Assembly: GCF_001191005.1 (NCBI RefSeq) | Contig: NZ_CP012201.1 | Span: forward strand, 2,170,001 to 2,234,000 | Direction: 5' to 3' | Length of the DNA stretch: 64,000 nt | Source of the DNA: Massilia sp. NR 4-1 | GTDB lineage: Bacteria > Pseudomonadota > Gammaproteobacteria > Burkholderiales > Burkholderiaceae_D | Shown: positions 25,457 through 32,908 of the stretch, one piece after another | Layout: the number at the start of each line of letters is the position of its first letter | How positions within the stretch are numbered: position 1 is the first letter of the stretch | Position numbers and translations under genes: made by a program | Notes under the pieces: model-generated | What the model saw: only the letters and a program-made list of their open reading frames with translations | Database searches by the model: none | What the model was told of the DNA's origin: nothing

Positions 25457-26512
25457 ATGAGCACCCTCTTCGAGCCGTTTACCGTAGGCGATCTAAGCCT
25501 GAGCAACCGCGTCATCATGGCGCCGCTGACCCGCTCGCGCGCCGTCGGCGCCGGCCGCGTGCCGAATGCGCTGATGGCCGAGTACTACGCCCAGCGCGCC
25601 AGCGCCGGCCTGATTCTGAGCGAAGCCACCGCCGTGACCCCGCAGGGCGTGGGCTATGAAAACACGCCGGGCATCTGGTCCGACGAACAGGTGGAAGGCT
25701 GGAAACCGATCACCGCGGCGGTGCACGCCAAGGGCGGCAAGATCTTCCTGCAACTATGGCATGTGGGCCGCATTTCCGATCCCAGCCTGCTGGACGGCCA
25801 GGCGCCGGTGGGGCCGAGCGCCATCGCGGCCAAGGGCAATGTGAGCCTGCTGCGTCCCGTACGTCCCTACGCGGTGCCGCGCGCGCTGGAAACGGAGGAA
25901 GTGCGCCAGGTCGTCGCCGCCTACCGCAAGGGCGCCGAGAATGCCAAGAAAGCCGGTTTCGACGGCGTGGAAATCCATGGCGCCAATGGCTATCTGCTTG
26001 ACCAGTTCCTGCAGGACAGCACCAATCTGCGCACCGATATCTACGGCGGCCCGCTGGAAAACCGCGCCCGCCTGATGCTGGAAGTGACCGACGCCTGCAT
26101 CGAAGTCTTCGGCGCCGGCCGCGTCGGCATGCACCTGGCGCCGCGCCGCGATATTCACGATATGGGCGACTCCGATCCGGCCGCCACTTTCGGCTATGTG
26201 GCGCGCGAACTGGGCAAGCGCAAAATCGCCTTTATCTGCGCGCGCGAAGCGGTGGGCGCAGACAGCCTGGGGCCACTGCTGAAGAGGGAATTCGGCGGCG
26301 TGTACATCGCCAATGAGAAGTTCGACCGCGCCGGCGCCGAGCAGCTGATCGCCTCCGGCCACGCCGACGCCGTGGCATGGGGCAAGGACTTCATCGCCAA
26401 CCCCGACCTGCCGCGCCGCCTGCAACTGAATGCGCCGCTCAATCCGCAGCGCCAGGAACTGTTCTACTCGCCGCACGCCGAAGGCTATACGGACTACCCC
26501 GCCCTGGCCTGA
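25457..26512 (+). CDS. nemA: Old Yellow Enzyme family alkene reductase
   Basis: A 351-residue FMN-dependent ene-reductase of the NemA/XenB group, which reduces activated alkenes, maleimides and nitro compounds with NAD(P)H. The TIM barrel opens MAPLTRSRA. The substrate-binding pair is His174/Asn177 in EIHGANGYLLDQFLQD, and FLQLWHVGR is the conserved strand 3. The gene follows an ArsR-type regulator, as nemR-nemA and similar electrophile-responsive pairs do. Confidence 0.92.
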   Translation: MSTLFEPFTVGDLSLSNRVIMAPLTRSRAVGAGRVPNALMAEYYAQRASAGLILSEATAVTPQGVGYENTPGIWSDEQVEGWKPITAAVHAKGGKIFLQLWHVGRISDPSLLDGQAPVGPSAIAAKGNVSLLRPVRPYAVPRALETEEVRQVVAAYRKGAENAKKAGFDGVEIHGANGYLLDQFLQDSTNLRTDIYGGPLENRARLMLEVTDACIEVFGAGRVGMHLAPRRDIHDMGDSDPAATFGYVARELGKRKIAFICAREAVGADSLGPLLKREFGGVYIANEKFDRAGAEQLIASGHADAVAWGKDFIANPDLPRRLQLNAPLNPQRQELFYSPHAEGYTDYPALA

Positions 26513-26540
26513 TCGGCCAGGCCAGGAAGGCGGTTCCGCC

Positions 26541-27500
26541 TCAGCGCGGAATCGCGTAGTTCACGGGAATGAACTGATAGCCTTTGCCGTTGCCGCGCAG
26601 ATGGCCCACGCCAGGGAACGGCAGGTGGGCCGCGCCGATCAGATAACCCTGTTTGGCGGCGGCGGCAAAGGCGGCCTTGCGTTCCGCCAGCGCGGCCTTG
26701 CTGTCGGTGTCGAAGGCGATCACCACATCGGGTTCGGCGATCTGCACCGCCTCCACATGCAGCAGGTCGCCGATCAGCGCCAGCTTCTGGCCCTTGCTCT
26801 CCACCAGATACGTCGTATGGCCCGGCGTGTGGCCGAAGCTGGACGCGGCTTTCACGCCCGGCACCAGATCGGTGTTGCCTTCAAACGGCAGCAGCTTGCC
26901 CGCATTCGCATAAGGCCCCAGCACTTTCATCGCACCGGCAAAGAAACCCTTGGCCTCGGCCGGCGCTTTTTCCATCTGCACCTTGCTCAGCCAATAGTCG
27001 GCATCGCGCTTGTCCATGCGCACCACGGCGTTCGGAAAGGCCGGCTGCTCGGCCGCCATCACGCCACCCACGTGGTCGGGATGCAGGTGGGTGATGTAGA
27101 TCTCGTCGACCTGCTCCGGCTTGTAGCCGGCCGCTTTCAAATTATCCAGCATCTTGCCCAGCGTCGGGCCGAACAGGGCGCCCGCACCGGTGTCGACCAG
27201 CACCAGCTTGCTGCCGGTATTGATCAGGAAGCTGTTGAACGAGGTTTCCAGCGGCGAGTGCAGGAAGGACTTGGCCAGCGTCTTTTCGGTCTTGCCCGGC
27301 TTGTCCTTCAACAGCTGGTGCACCGGCAGGTCGACGGTGCCGTCGCTCAGCACGGTCACCTCGAAGTCGCCCAGCATCATGCGGTAATAGCCGGGTGCCT
27401 GGGTCTTGACCATGGGCGCGGCGGCAAAAGCGGCGCTGGCGGCGAGTGCCAGGGCGCCCAGCACGGCGGCGCGGCTGGCGGAGAACTTGAAAGCGGTCAT
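26541..27500 (-). CDS. secreted MBL-fold metallo-hydrolase
   Basis: A 319-residue protein with a signal peptide (AAFA-AAP, about residue 27) and a metallo-beta-lactamase fold. The metal site is THLHPDHVGG (138-143 HLHPDH). Further His and Asp ligands follow in FGHTPGHT and LIGDLLH. It resembles the periplasmic quorum-quenching/YtnP-like branch, not true beta-lactamases. The ATG at 27500 has an AGAAGGAA ribosome site. It lies 73 bp after the Fap-like operon on the same strand and may be read through, but nothing links it functionally. Confidence 0.88.
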   Translation of the reverse strand: MTAFKFSASRAAVLGALALAASAAFAAAPMVKTQAPGYYRMMLGDFEVTVLSDGTVDLPVHQLLKDKPGKTEKTLAKSFLHSPLETSFNSFLINTGSKLVLVDTGAGALFGPTLGKMLDNLKAAGYKPEQVDEIYITHLHPDHVGGVMAAEQPAFPNAVVRMDKRDADYWLSKVQMEKAPAEAKGFFAGAMKVLGPYANAGKLLPFEGNTDLVPGVKAASSFGHTPGHTTYLVESKGQKLALIGDLLHVEAVQIAEPDVVIAFDTDSKAALAERKAAFAAAAKQGYLIGAAHLPFPGVGHLRGNGKGYQFIPVNYAIPR

Positions 27501-27573
27501 GGTTTTCCTTCTTGTTGGAGAGTTGCCAGGACCGCTAAGATAGCGCAAAAATCAATACCGCGTAGACGTCCCC

Positions 27574-28929
27574 TCAGAAATTCATCGGCACCCGTATCGA
27601 CAGCGAGACATCGGGCGTGTCGCGCGTCAGGCCGGCGCCGACCGAGATGTTCACCGAGCGTTTTTCGTTGAAGCGGTAGGTAAAGCCCATCAGCAGCGTG
27701 CCAAGCTGGGTACGCACCGAGCCCGGCACCGCCTGCCCATTCTGCCTGGTGCGCGCCACCGACTGGTGATCGTAGCCCAGGCTGAGCGACGCCTTCTCGT
27801 TCAGCGCCAGGCCGATGCCGAAATTGGCGCCGATCACCGCGCCCGGCGCCACCGTGCCCAGCTCCTCGCTCTCGCCATTGAGGATGCGGCGCGTCACATT
27901 CTTGCGCTTGAAGTTGTGCAGATAACTGACGCTGCCGAAGAAGATGGCCGGATCGGAGGGGAAGAGCCAGGTCAGGCTGGGCTGGACCGCATAGAAGCCC
28001 GAGCCGGTGGGCAGGGTCAGCGGCAGGCCGGTGCCGCTGGCGTTCTGTCCCACGCAGCGCTGGCTGCAATCGGTCACGACTTCGAAAGGATCGCGCCCGG
28101 TGCGGCTCTTGACGCGCAAGCCGGCCACATAAAACGGCTTGTCCGCGCCGCCGTCGTTGAGCTGGCGGCGCAGCGCCAGCTCCACATCGCCGATGGCGCG
28201 GCCGCTGGTTTCAAACACGCGTTCGACCGAGGTGCCGGTGAAGATTTCGCGGCTGACGGTGGAATCGGAACGGTAGACATACGGCACGCGCATTTCGATC
28301 TCGGTGCGGCTATTGATGCCATAGCGTCCCGTCAGCGCGGCGGTGAAGGTGTTGCGCTTGATCTCGCGCACGTCGACCAGGCCGATCAGGATGGCGGGAA
28401 TAATCGTATAGCCGACCAGGGCCACGCGGTTGCTGGACGAATAGCCGAACTGCACCGAAGGCTCCAGCACATAATGGCCTTTCGGCGTCAGCACGCCCGG
28501 CGCCTCGAAGATGGGCGCCACTTCAGGCGGACGCGAATCGCGTTCCGGCGCCTTGCCCACCGCGCCGCCCTCCTGCGCCACCTCGCGCCGCGCGCCCGGT
28601 GCCGCCGCCGTTGCCGGCGCGCCCTGGGCGGGCGTCTGTGCCGGTGCTGTCTGCCCGGCTGAACCGGCTTGCAGATACGGTCCGCCCGCGCCGCGCCGGC
28701 TTTCCAGTTCGGCCGCCGACGCCGCCGGCCGCATGGCTTGCAGCTGCTCCATCTCCGTCTTCAGGGTCTTCAGCAAGGCTCGCTGTTCGGCCAATTGCTG
28801 CTTGACGGCCGCCAGTTCCGCCGCCAGCTCGGTCATGCTGCGTTCATCTTGCTGGCCCTGGGCCAGGGCACTGCATAACAGGAGCGACAGGCCGGCCGAT
28901 CCGGCGCGCAGGGTGTGGGCAAGCTGCAT
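27574..28929 (-). CDS. FapF-like outer-membrane secretion pore with coiled coil
   Basis: A 451-residue protein with a signal peptide (about residues 1-26). Residues about 30-66 form a heptad coiled coil (ELAAELAAVKQQLAEQRALL...MEQL), followed by an Ala/Pro/Gln/Gly linker (about 68-140) and a beta-barrel of about 300 residues ending in VPMNF with terminal Phe. Coiled coil plus linker plus barrel is the architecture of FapF, the trimeric pore that exports Fap amyloid subunits in Pseudomonas. It is the last gene of the operon, with a GGAAGGAGGAAG ribosome site. Assignment as a pore for the upstream proteins rests on architecture and position. Confidence 0.75.
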   Translation of the reverse strand: MQLAHTLRAGSAGLSLLLCSALAQGQQDERSMTELAAELAAVKQQLAEQRALLKTLKTEMEQLQAMRPAASAAELESRRGAGGPYLQAGSAGQTAPAQTPAQGAPATAAAPGARREVAQEGGAVGKAPERDSRPPEVAPIFEAPGVLTPKGHYVLEPSVQFGYSSSNRVALVGYTIIPAILIGLVDVREIKRNTFTAALTGRYGINSRTEIEMRVPYVYRSDSTVSREIFTGTSVERVFETSGRAIGDVELALRRQLNDGGADKPFYVAGLRVKSRTGRDPFEVVTDCSQRCVGQNASGTGLPLTLPTGSGFYAVQPSLTWLFPSDPAIFFGSVSYLHNFKRKNVTRRILNGESEELGTVAPGAVIGANFGIGLALNEKASLSLGYDHQSVARTRQNGQAVPGSVRTQLGTLLMGFTYRFNEKRSVNISVGAGLTRDTPDVSLSIRVPMNF

Positions 28930-28956
28930 GCTTCCTCCTTCCGAAGAGTATGGAAC

Positions 28957-29448
28957 TTAACGCGGCGTCAGCGCGCCAGCCAGCGCCTGCCGCATGCTGC
29001 TTTCCAAATTAATGCCTTTCAGGATTTCCAGACTGTTGACAGCGGTATTGATGGTGGTCTGGCTGCGGATCAGCTGGTCGTTGGCGCTGTTCTGGATCAG
29101 CAGCGCCGAGACGGCGGCCGAACCCATGGCCGCCGGTGCGATATTGCCGTCGCCGTTCTGCACCAGCTGGAATGGGTTCAAGGCGCTACGCGCCATCTCC
29201 GCTTCGGCGACGCTCATGCGCGCCACATCGGCAATATTGAACTGGCTGCTCGACACCACGGCGCCATTGATCGACACCATGCGCTCGATGCCAAGCGACA
29301 CCACCAGGCCGCTGCCATTATCGAAGCCGCCGCGCGCCGCATCGAGTGCGCTGTCGGGCAGCGCCACCCAATCGGCATCCAGGCTGTCGGCACAGGCCAG
29401 CCACGTCACGCCGCACAGCAAGGCGGCGCTCCAGCGAAGAATGCGCAT
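28957..29448 (-). CDS. exported double-glycine-motif protein of the Fap-like operon
   Basis: A 163-residue protein with a signal peptide (about residues 1-20). Residues 30-41, LPDSALDAARGG, match a double-glycine leader end and would be cut by a C39 peptidase, leaving a 122-residue mature part. That part contains LIQNSANDQLIRSQTTIN (117-134), which is related to the C-terminal motifs of the two upstream fibre candidates. The start at 29448 has an AAGGAG ribosome site, and the gap after the peptidase gene is 10 bp. It may be a minor subunit or nucleator, comparable in position to FapE/FapB but not clearly homologous by eye. Confidence 0.7.
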   Translation of the reverse strand: MRILRWSAALLCGVTWLACADSLDADWVALPDSALDAARGGFDNGSGLVVSLGIERMVSINGAVVSSSQFNIADVARMSVAEAEMARSALNPFQLVQNGDGNIAPAAMGSAAVSALLIQNSANDQLIRSQTTINTAVNSLEILKGINLESSMRQALAGALTPR

Positions 29449-29458
29449 CACTCGCTCC

Positions 29459-30145
29459 TTAGAATTCGCCTCTTCCCAGCTTGGGCAACGTGATGCGGGC
29501 CAGGCCATCGCGCTCGATGACGTCGGCCGGCATGGCCTGCGGCGCCACGCGCCAGTCGGCCAACTCATTGAAGCGCGGCTTGCCCGGCCGGTCGTGGATC
29601 ACAAACAGCAGATGGTTCTGCCATACGGCTTCGAAAGCGGCGCGGCTCATGGCGCGCGTGCCGCCGGCAGGATCGCCCAGCAGCACACGTTCGCCCTGCA
29701 GGCCTTTGACCACGACGAAATGATGGTAACCCTTCTCCGCAATCAGCACAATCGCGGGGAAGCCCGCCTTGTGCAGCTTTTCCAACGGCAGTTCAAAGCC
29801 ATCGGCAATAAAGCCGCGCGCGGCCAGGAAGCGCTTCATGTCCAGCAAGGAGAAGCCTTCGCGCCGGATCTTCTCCTGGTCGCCGTTCTGGAACATCTCC
29901 TGGAAGGCTTGCTGTTCGCTGACCGGATAATCATAGTGGTAGCTTAACAACGTCGCCACGGCCGCCGAGCCGCAACTGAAGTCGAACTGCTGGCGCACGG
30001 TGGCGCGGTAGCGCAGTTCCTTGATGCTGGTGACTTTGAGGTGGAAAGGCGCGCCGCCGACGCTTTGCACGTCGGCGGCCAAACCCGCTGCCGAACAAGC
30101 CAGCAGCAGGATGCTACCCACACAGCGATGGAGCTGCGTTTTCAT
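29459..30145 (-). CDS. FapD-like C39 cysteine peptidase
   Basis: A 228-residue periplasmic protein with a signal peptide (about 1-23, GLAA-D). The C39 fold carries the triad: Cys58 in QFDFSCGSAAVATLL (Gln53 as oxyanion residue), His141/142 in KGYHHFVVV and Asp158 in LLGDPAGG. Stand-alone C39 proteins of this type are FapD in Pseudomonas Fap operons. Its ATG overlaps the stop of the upstream gene (ATGA), so the two are translationally coupled. Both small neighbours carry double-glycine sites, the classic C39 substrate, and are its likely targets. Confidence 0.85.
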   Translation of the reverse strand: MKTQLHRCVGSILLLACSAAGLAADVQSVGGAPFHLKVTSIKELRYRATVRQQFDFSCGSAAVATLLSYHYDYPVSEQQAFQEMFQNGDQEKIRREGFSLLDMKRFLAARGFIADGFELPLEKLHKAGFPAIVLIAEKGYHHFVVVKGLQGERVLLGDPAGGTRAMSRAAFEAVWQNHLLFVIHDRPGKPRFNELADWRVAPQAMPADVIERDGLARITLPKLGRGEF

Positions 30146-30606
30146 TTGAGCTGCACATTCACGATGGTGGCGTTCTGGATCAGCACATTGGCGCCGGAAT
30201 TCTGGATCACCATCGGCAGGCCGGAGGCGTTCGCGAACGAGCCTTCGGTGATGGTATTCGACCCGGTCAAGACCTGCACCGCCTTGTTATTGCTGACCGC
30301 TCCGCTCAATTTCATCTCGCTCCAGGGCGTATCGCTGCCGCCGCGTAGCTGCGACAGCTGTTCTTCCCCGAGCGGCGCCGGCAGGATGCCGCTTTCATCC
30401 CGCGCTGACCGCACGCCGCTTCCATTCAGCGCGGCGGCGGCGAAGGCCGCCACCACCGGCAAAATGGGCTTGTCTGCTGCCGCTTCGGCAGGTGCCGGCA
30501 CTACCGCCGCCGGCTCGCTAAGGGGGCTGGCCGCCGGCTGCGCCTGGAGATCCAGGCTCAGCAGGCAAAGCGTCAGGGCCAGTCCCTGCATGGTATCGAT
30601 CCGCAT
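30142..30606 (-). CDS. exported double-glycine-motif precursor with amyloid-like C-terminus
   Basis: A 154-residue protein with a signal peptide (about residues 1-22, LQAQ). An Ala/Pro-rich segment follows, then LGEEQLSQLRGG (79-90), a good double-glycine processing site. The remaining 64 residues are beta-prone and Asn/Ser/Val-rich (SNTITEGSFANASGLPMVIQNSG...). This C-terminus aligns closely with that of the large Gly-rich protein encoded upstream. The ATG at 30606 has a GGAGG ribosome site six bases away; the longer TTG frame is rejected. It is likely a fibre subunit or nucleator (inference). Confidence 0.7.
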   Translation of the reverse strand: MRIDTMQGLALTLCLLSLDLQAQPAASPLSEPAAVVPAPAEAAADKPILPVVAAFAAAALNGSGVRSARDESGILPAPLGEEQLSQLRGGSDTPWSEMKLSGAVSNNKAVQVLTGSNTITEGSFANASGLPMVIQNSGANVLIQNATIVNVQLK

Positions 30607-30648
30607 CACAGCCTCCAAGGCCTTGTGAGCAAAGCTGTTTTCCGCATG

Positions 30649-30683
30649 CCGGCGGCGTGGCGTGAACCTGCCAGCGCCGCCGG
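30649..30683 (-). other. intra-operon GC-rich hairpin
   Basis: The arms 30649-30661 (CCGGCGGCGTGGC) and 30670-30683 pair over 13 bp with one bulge around an 8-base loop. It lies between the stop of the Gly-rich protein gene and the next gene. No U-run follows on the minus strand, so it probably acts as a 3'-end stabiliser or partial terminator, not a full terminator. Confidence 0.55.
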
Positions 30684-30690
30684 TCCTGGC

Positions 30691-32649
30691 TTATTTACCC
30701 ACTTGCAAATTAGCCTGCACGTTCACGCTTTGCTGCACCAGCGAGGAGAAGCCGTTGTTCTGGCTCACCACCATGATGCCGGCGGCCGACTGGCCAACGG
30801 TGGTCATGGTATTCGACATATTGAAGTCGCCGGCATTCACGGAGATCGTGCCACCCGCGCCGCCTGCGCCGCCCATGCCGTTGCCTGCGGCGGCATTACC
30901 CGCCGTGGCCGTGCCGCCAGCACCGCCGGCGCCGCCGTTATTGCCGCCGCCGCCGGCACCGCCAGCACCGCCGGTATTGCCGCCGCCGCCAGCGCCGCCA
31001 GCGCCACCGGTATTGCCGCCGCCACCGGCGCCGCCCGAGCCGCCGGTATTGCTGCCGCCGGCCGCGCCGTTGCCGCCGTTGCCGGCCATGGAGTTACCGT
31101 TGGTGGCGCTGCCCGAATTCGCTGCGCCGCCGTTCGAGCTGCCGCCTGCCGCGCCGGAACCTGCGGTATTGGTCGCCGCTCCGCTGCTGCCGCCGCCACC
31201 GCCGCTGGCGCCCGCCGCGCCGGCGCCGCCCGAGCTGCTGCCGCTGCCGCCGCCGGCGCCGGCGCCGCCGGTGCCTGCCGTTGCCGCCGCACCTGCGCCG
31301 CCGCTATTGCTGGCCGCTGCACCGCTGCCGCCGGCGCCGGTGGTATTGCTGCCGCCGGCCGCTCCCGCACCGCCTGCATTCGAGGCGCTGGCGCCGGAAC
31401 CGCCGCCGCCGGCCGTACCGCCAGCCGCGCCGGAGCCGCCACCGCCCGAGGTATTGGCGCCGGAAGCTGCCGAATTGGTGCTGGCGCTGGCTGCGCCGCC
31501 CGTGCCGGTGCCGCCGGTGCCGGAAGCCGCCTGGTCACGTCCCACGAATGGGGTGGCCGGGTCGCCGCTAGTGCCGATATTGGCATTCACGCCAAGGGCT
31601 GCGCCGTTTTTCGCGCCGCCGCCACTGGCCGTCTGGGTGGCGCTGCCATCGCCGCCGTTCGCTTTGCCGCCAGCTGCGCCGCTGCCGCCATAACCGCCGG
31701 CGCCGCCCATGCCGCCGTCGCCGCCGGATGCCTTGCCGGTGCTACCGCCTTTACCGCCGTTCGAACCGTCGGCATAACCGGAAGCGCCGCCGCTGCCGCC
31801 TTTGGCATTACCGGTCAGGCCGCCGTCGCCGCCAGCGGCCTTGCCACCGGCACCGCCATAACCGCCGGCGCCACCGGTACTGCCGCCCGCTTTGCCGCCA
31901 GCGCCGCCGGCGCCGCCTGCTCCGCCCATACCACCATCGCCGGTGCTGGCATTTTTCGCCGCGCCGCCATCACCGCCGCTGCCGGCCTTGGCCATGCCGC
32001 CGCTGGCGTCACCGGTCGATGCGCTGCCGTTTTTGGAATTGCCGCCGGAAGCGCCATCGCCGCCGTTCGCACCTTTGGCCCAGGCGCCGTCGCCGCCACT
32101 GCCGCCTTTGGCCAGGGCGCCGTCACCGCCGCTGCCGCCTTTGGCCGATGCGCCATCGCCACCGCTGCCGCCTTTGGCCGATGCGCCGTCGCCGCCGCTG
32201 CCGCCTTTGGCATTGCCGCCGGTGGCATCGCCACCGTAGCCGCCCTTGGCGCTGCCGCCATTGGCATCGCCTTTATTGGTGGCGATATTGCCGATGTGCG
32301 AAATGGTATTGCCGCTGACCGAGCCACTCAGCTTGCTGATGGCGCTGGCCGAGGACTTGTTGAAAGAGTTGGTCATGTTGGAAGTGGCCGTGGCGCCGTT
32401 GTTGGCCGCCGCGGCAGCGTCGGCGGAAGCCTTGGCCGTACCATCGCTGTTATTGTTGTTCTTGTTGTGGGTGCTGGAATCGGTACTCGAATCGTTGTCG
32501 TGGTTGGTACTGCTATCCTGAATGATTTTGGCTTTCGCTGCCGCATTCACTCCGTCACCCGACTGATCGACCGTCGGGTCCGCAGCTTGTGCAAATGCGC
32601 CGGTGCTGAACAGCAGCGCAATGGCAGTAGCTAATATGCTTTTTTTCAT
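30691..32649 (-). CDS. giant Gly/Ala/Ser-rich repeat protein, candidate surface fibre subunit
   Basis: A 652-residue exported protein; signal peptide MKKSILATAIALLFSTGAFA. Residues about 24-130 are Asn/Ser/Asp-rich and include FNKSSASAISKLSGSVSGN. Residues about 148-200 hold four to five copies of an 11-residue repeat, GGSGGDGA(S/L/W)AK. Then comes a very long Gly/Ala/Ser/Asn tract to about 605, and a non-repetitive tail (NTMTTVGQSAAGIMVVSQNNG...) that aligns with the 154-residue neighbour. It has no Cys. It is behind a sigma54 promoter and heads the Fap-like operon. A functional amyloid or surface matrix protein is the best guess. A Ca-binding RTX role is less likely because the period is 11, not 9. 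Confidence 0.75.
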   Translation of the reverse strand: MKKSILATAIALLFSTGAFAQAADPTVDQSGDGVNAAAKAKIIQDSSTNHDNDSSTDSSTHNKNNNNSDGTAKASADAAAAANNGATATSNMTNSFNKSSASAISKLSGSVSGNTISHIGNIATNKGDANGGSAKGGYGGDATGGNAKGGSGGDGASAKGGSGGDGASAKGGSGGDGALAKGGSGGDGAWAKGANGGDGASGGNSKNGSASTGDASGGMAKAGSGGDGGAAKNASTGDGGMGGAGGAGGAGGKAGGSTGGAGGYGGAGGKAAGGDGGLTGNAKGGSGGASGYADGSNGGKGGSTGKASGGDGGMGGAGGYGGSGAAGGKANGGDGSATQTASGGGAKNGAALGVNANIGTSGDPATPFVGRDQAASGTGGTGTGGAASASTNSAASGANTSGGGGSGAAGGTAGGGGSGASASNAGGAGAAGGSNTTGAGGSGAAASNSGGAGAAATAGTGGAGAGGGSGSSSGGAGAAGASGGGGGSSGAATNTAGSGAAGGSSNGGAANSGSATNGNSMAGNGGNGAAGGSNTGGSGGAGGGGNTGGAGGAGGGGNTGGAGGAGGGGNNGGAGGAGGTATAGNAAAGNGMGGAGGAGGTISVNAGDFNMSNTMTTVGQSAAGIMVVSQNNGFSSLVQQSVNVQANLQVGK

Positions 32650-32722
32650 TTTCCGTGCCTCACCAAAGTTTGGTTGAACGAGTGTCCACCGGGAATGCTC
32701 ACTCCGGGCAGCCAAGTCCTAC

Positions 32723-32737
32723 GCAAGCTTGATGCCA
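32723..32737 (-). promoter_or_regulatory. sigma54 promoter of the Fap-like operon
   Basis: On the minus strand it reads TGGCATCAAGCTTGC: TGGCA at -24 and TTGC at -12, with the required GG-N10-GC spacing. It is 74 bp before the ATG of the Gly-rich gene, and the gene upstream encodes a sigma54 activator with an intact GAFTGA loop. Confidence 0.75.
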
Positions 32738-32812
32738 GCTCAGCGTCCCATCGCTAAGTGGCTGAATCGGCGGACCTTTTGCCGCAAGGGGGAAAACACG
32801 GCCTCAGCGCTA

Positions 32813-32901
32813 CGGTCACAGCGTTGTTACAAAAAAGCAGCGGCGCCGAATGGCGCCGCTGAGTTTCCCTACCGAGCGTCACAGTAACAAGGCTGTGACG
32901 C
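32813..32901. promoter_or_regulatory. candidate enhancer (UAS) for the sigma54 activator
   Basis: A perfect 9-bp inverted repeat GCGTCACAG (32876-32884) and CTGTGACGC (32893-32901) flanks TAACAAGG. A further half-site GTCACAG with GTTAC lies at 32815-32830. These are about 78-164 bp upstream of the sigma54 promoter, the normal distance for activator binding. The dyad could alternatively help terminate the activator gene. Confidence 0.5.
32830..32861 (-). terminator. terminator of the sigma54 activator gene
   Basis: A 10-bp stem CAGCGGCGCC/GGCGCCGCTG (32838-32847 and 32852-32861) with a four-base loop is followed on the minus strand by six U residues (32831-32836). It separates the activator transcript from the downstream operon, which then needs its own promoter. 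Confidence 0.8.
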
Positions 32902-32908
32902 GGCTGTT

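Noticed and set aside
30662..31693. Pro-rich and Ala-rich plus-strand frames opposite the Gly-rich gene
   Set aside because: They arise from the GC-rich repeats read backwards. The minus frame has a signal peptide, ribosome site, sigma54 promoter and operon context.
32050..32205. CRISPR-like regular repeats
   Set aside because: The units are 33-bp coding repeats without unique spacers and keep one protein frame. No cas genes are present.
30691..32649. RTX toxin or PE-PGRS assignment for the Gly-rich protein
   Set aside because: The period is 11 instead of 9, there is no type I secretion signal or ABC exporter, and the organism type and C-terminal motif argue against PE-PGRS.
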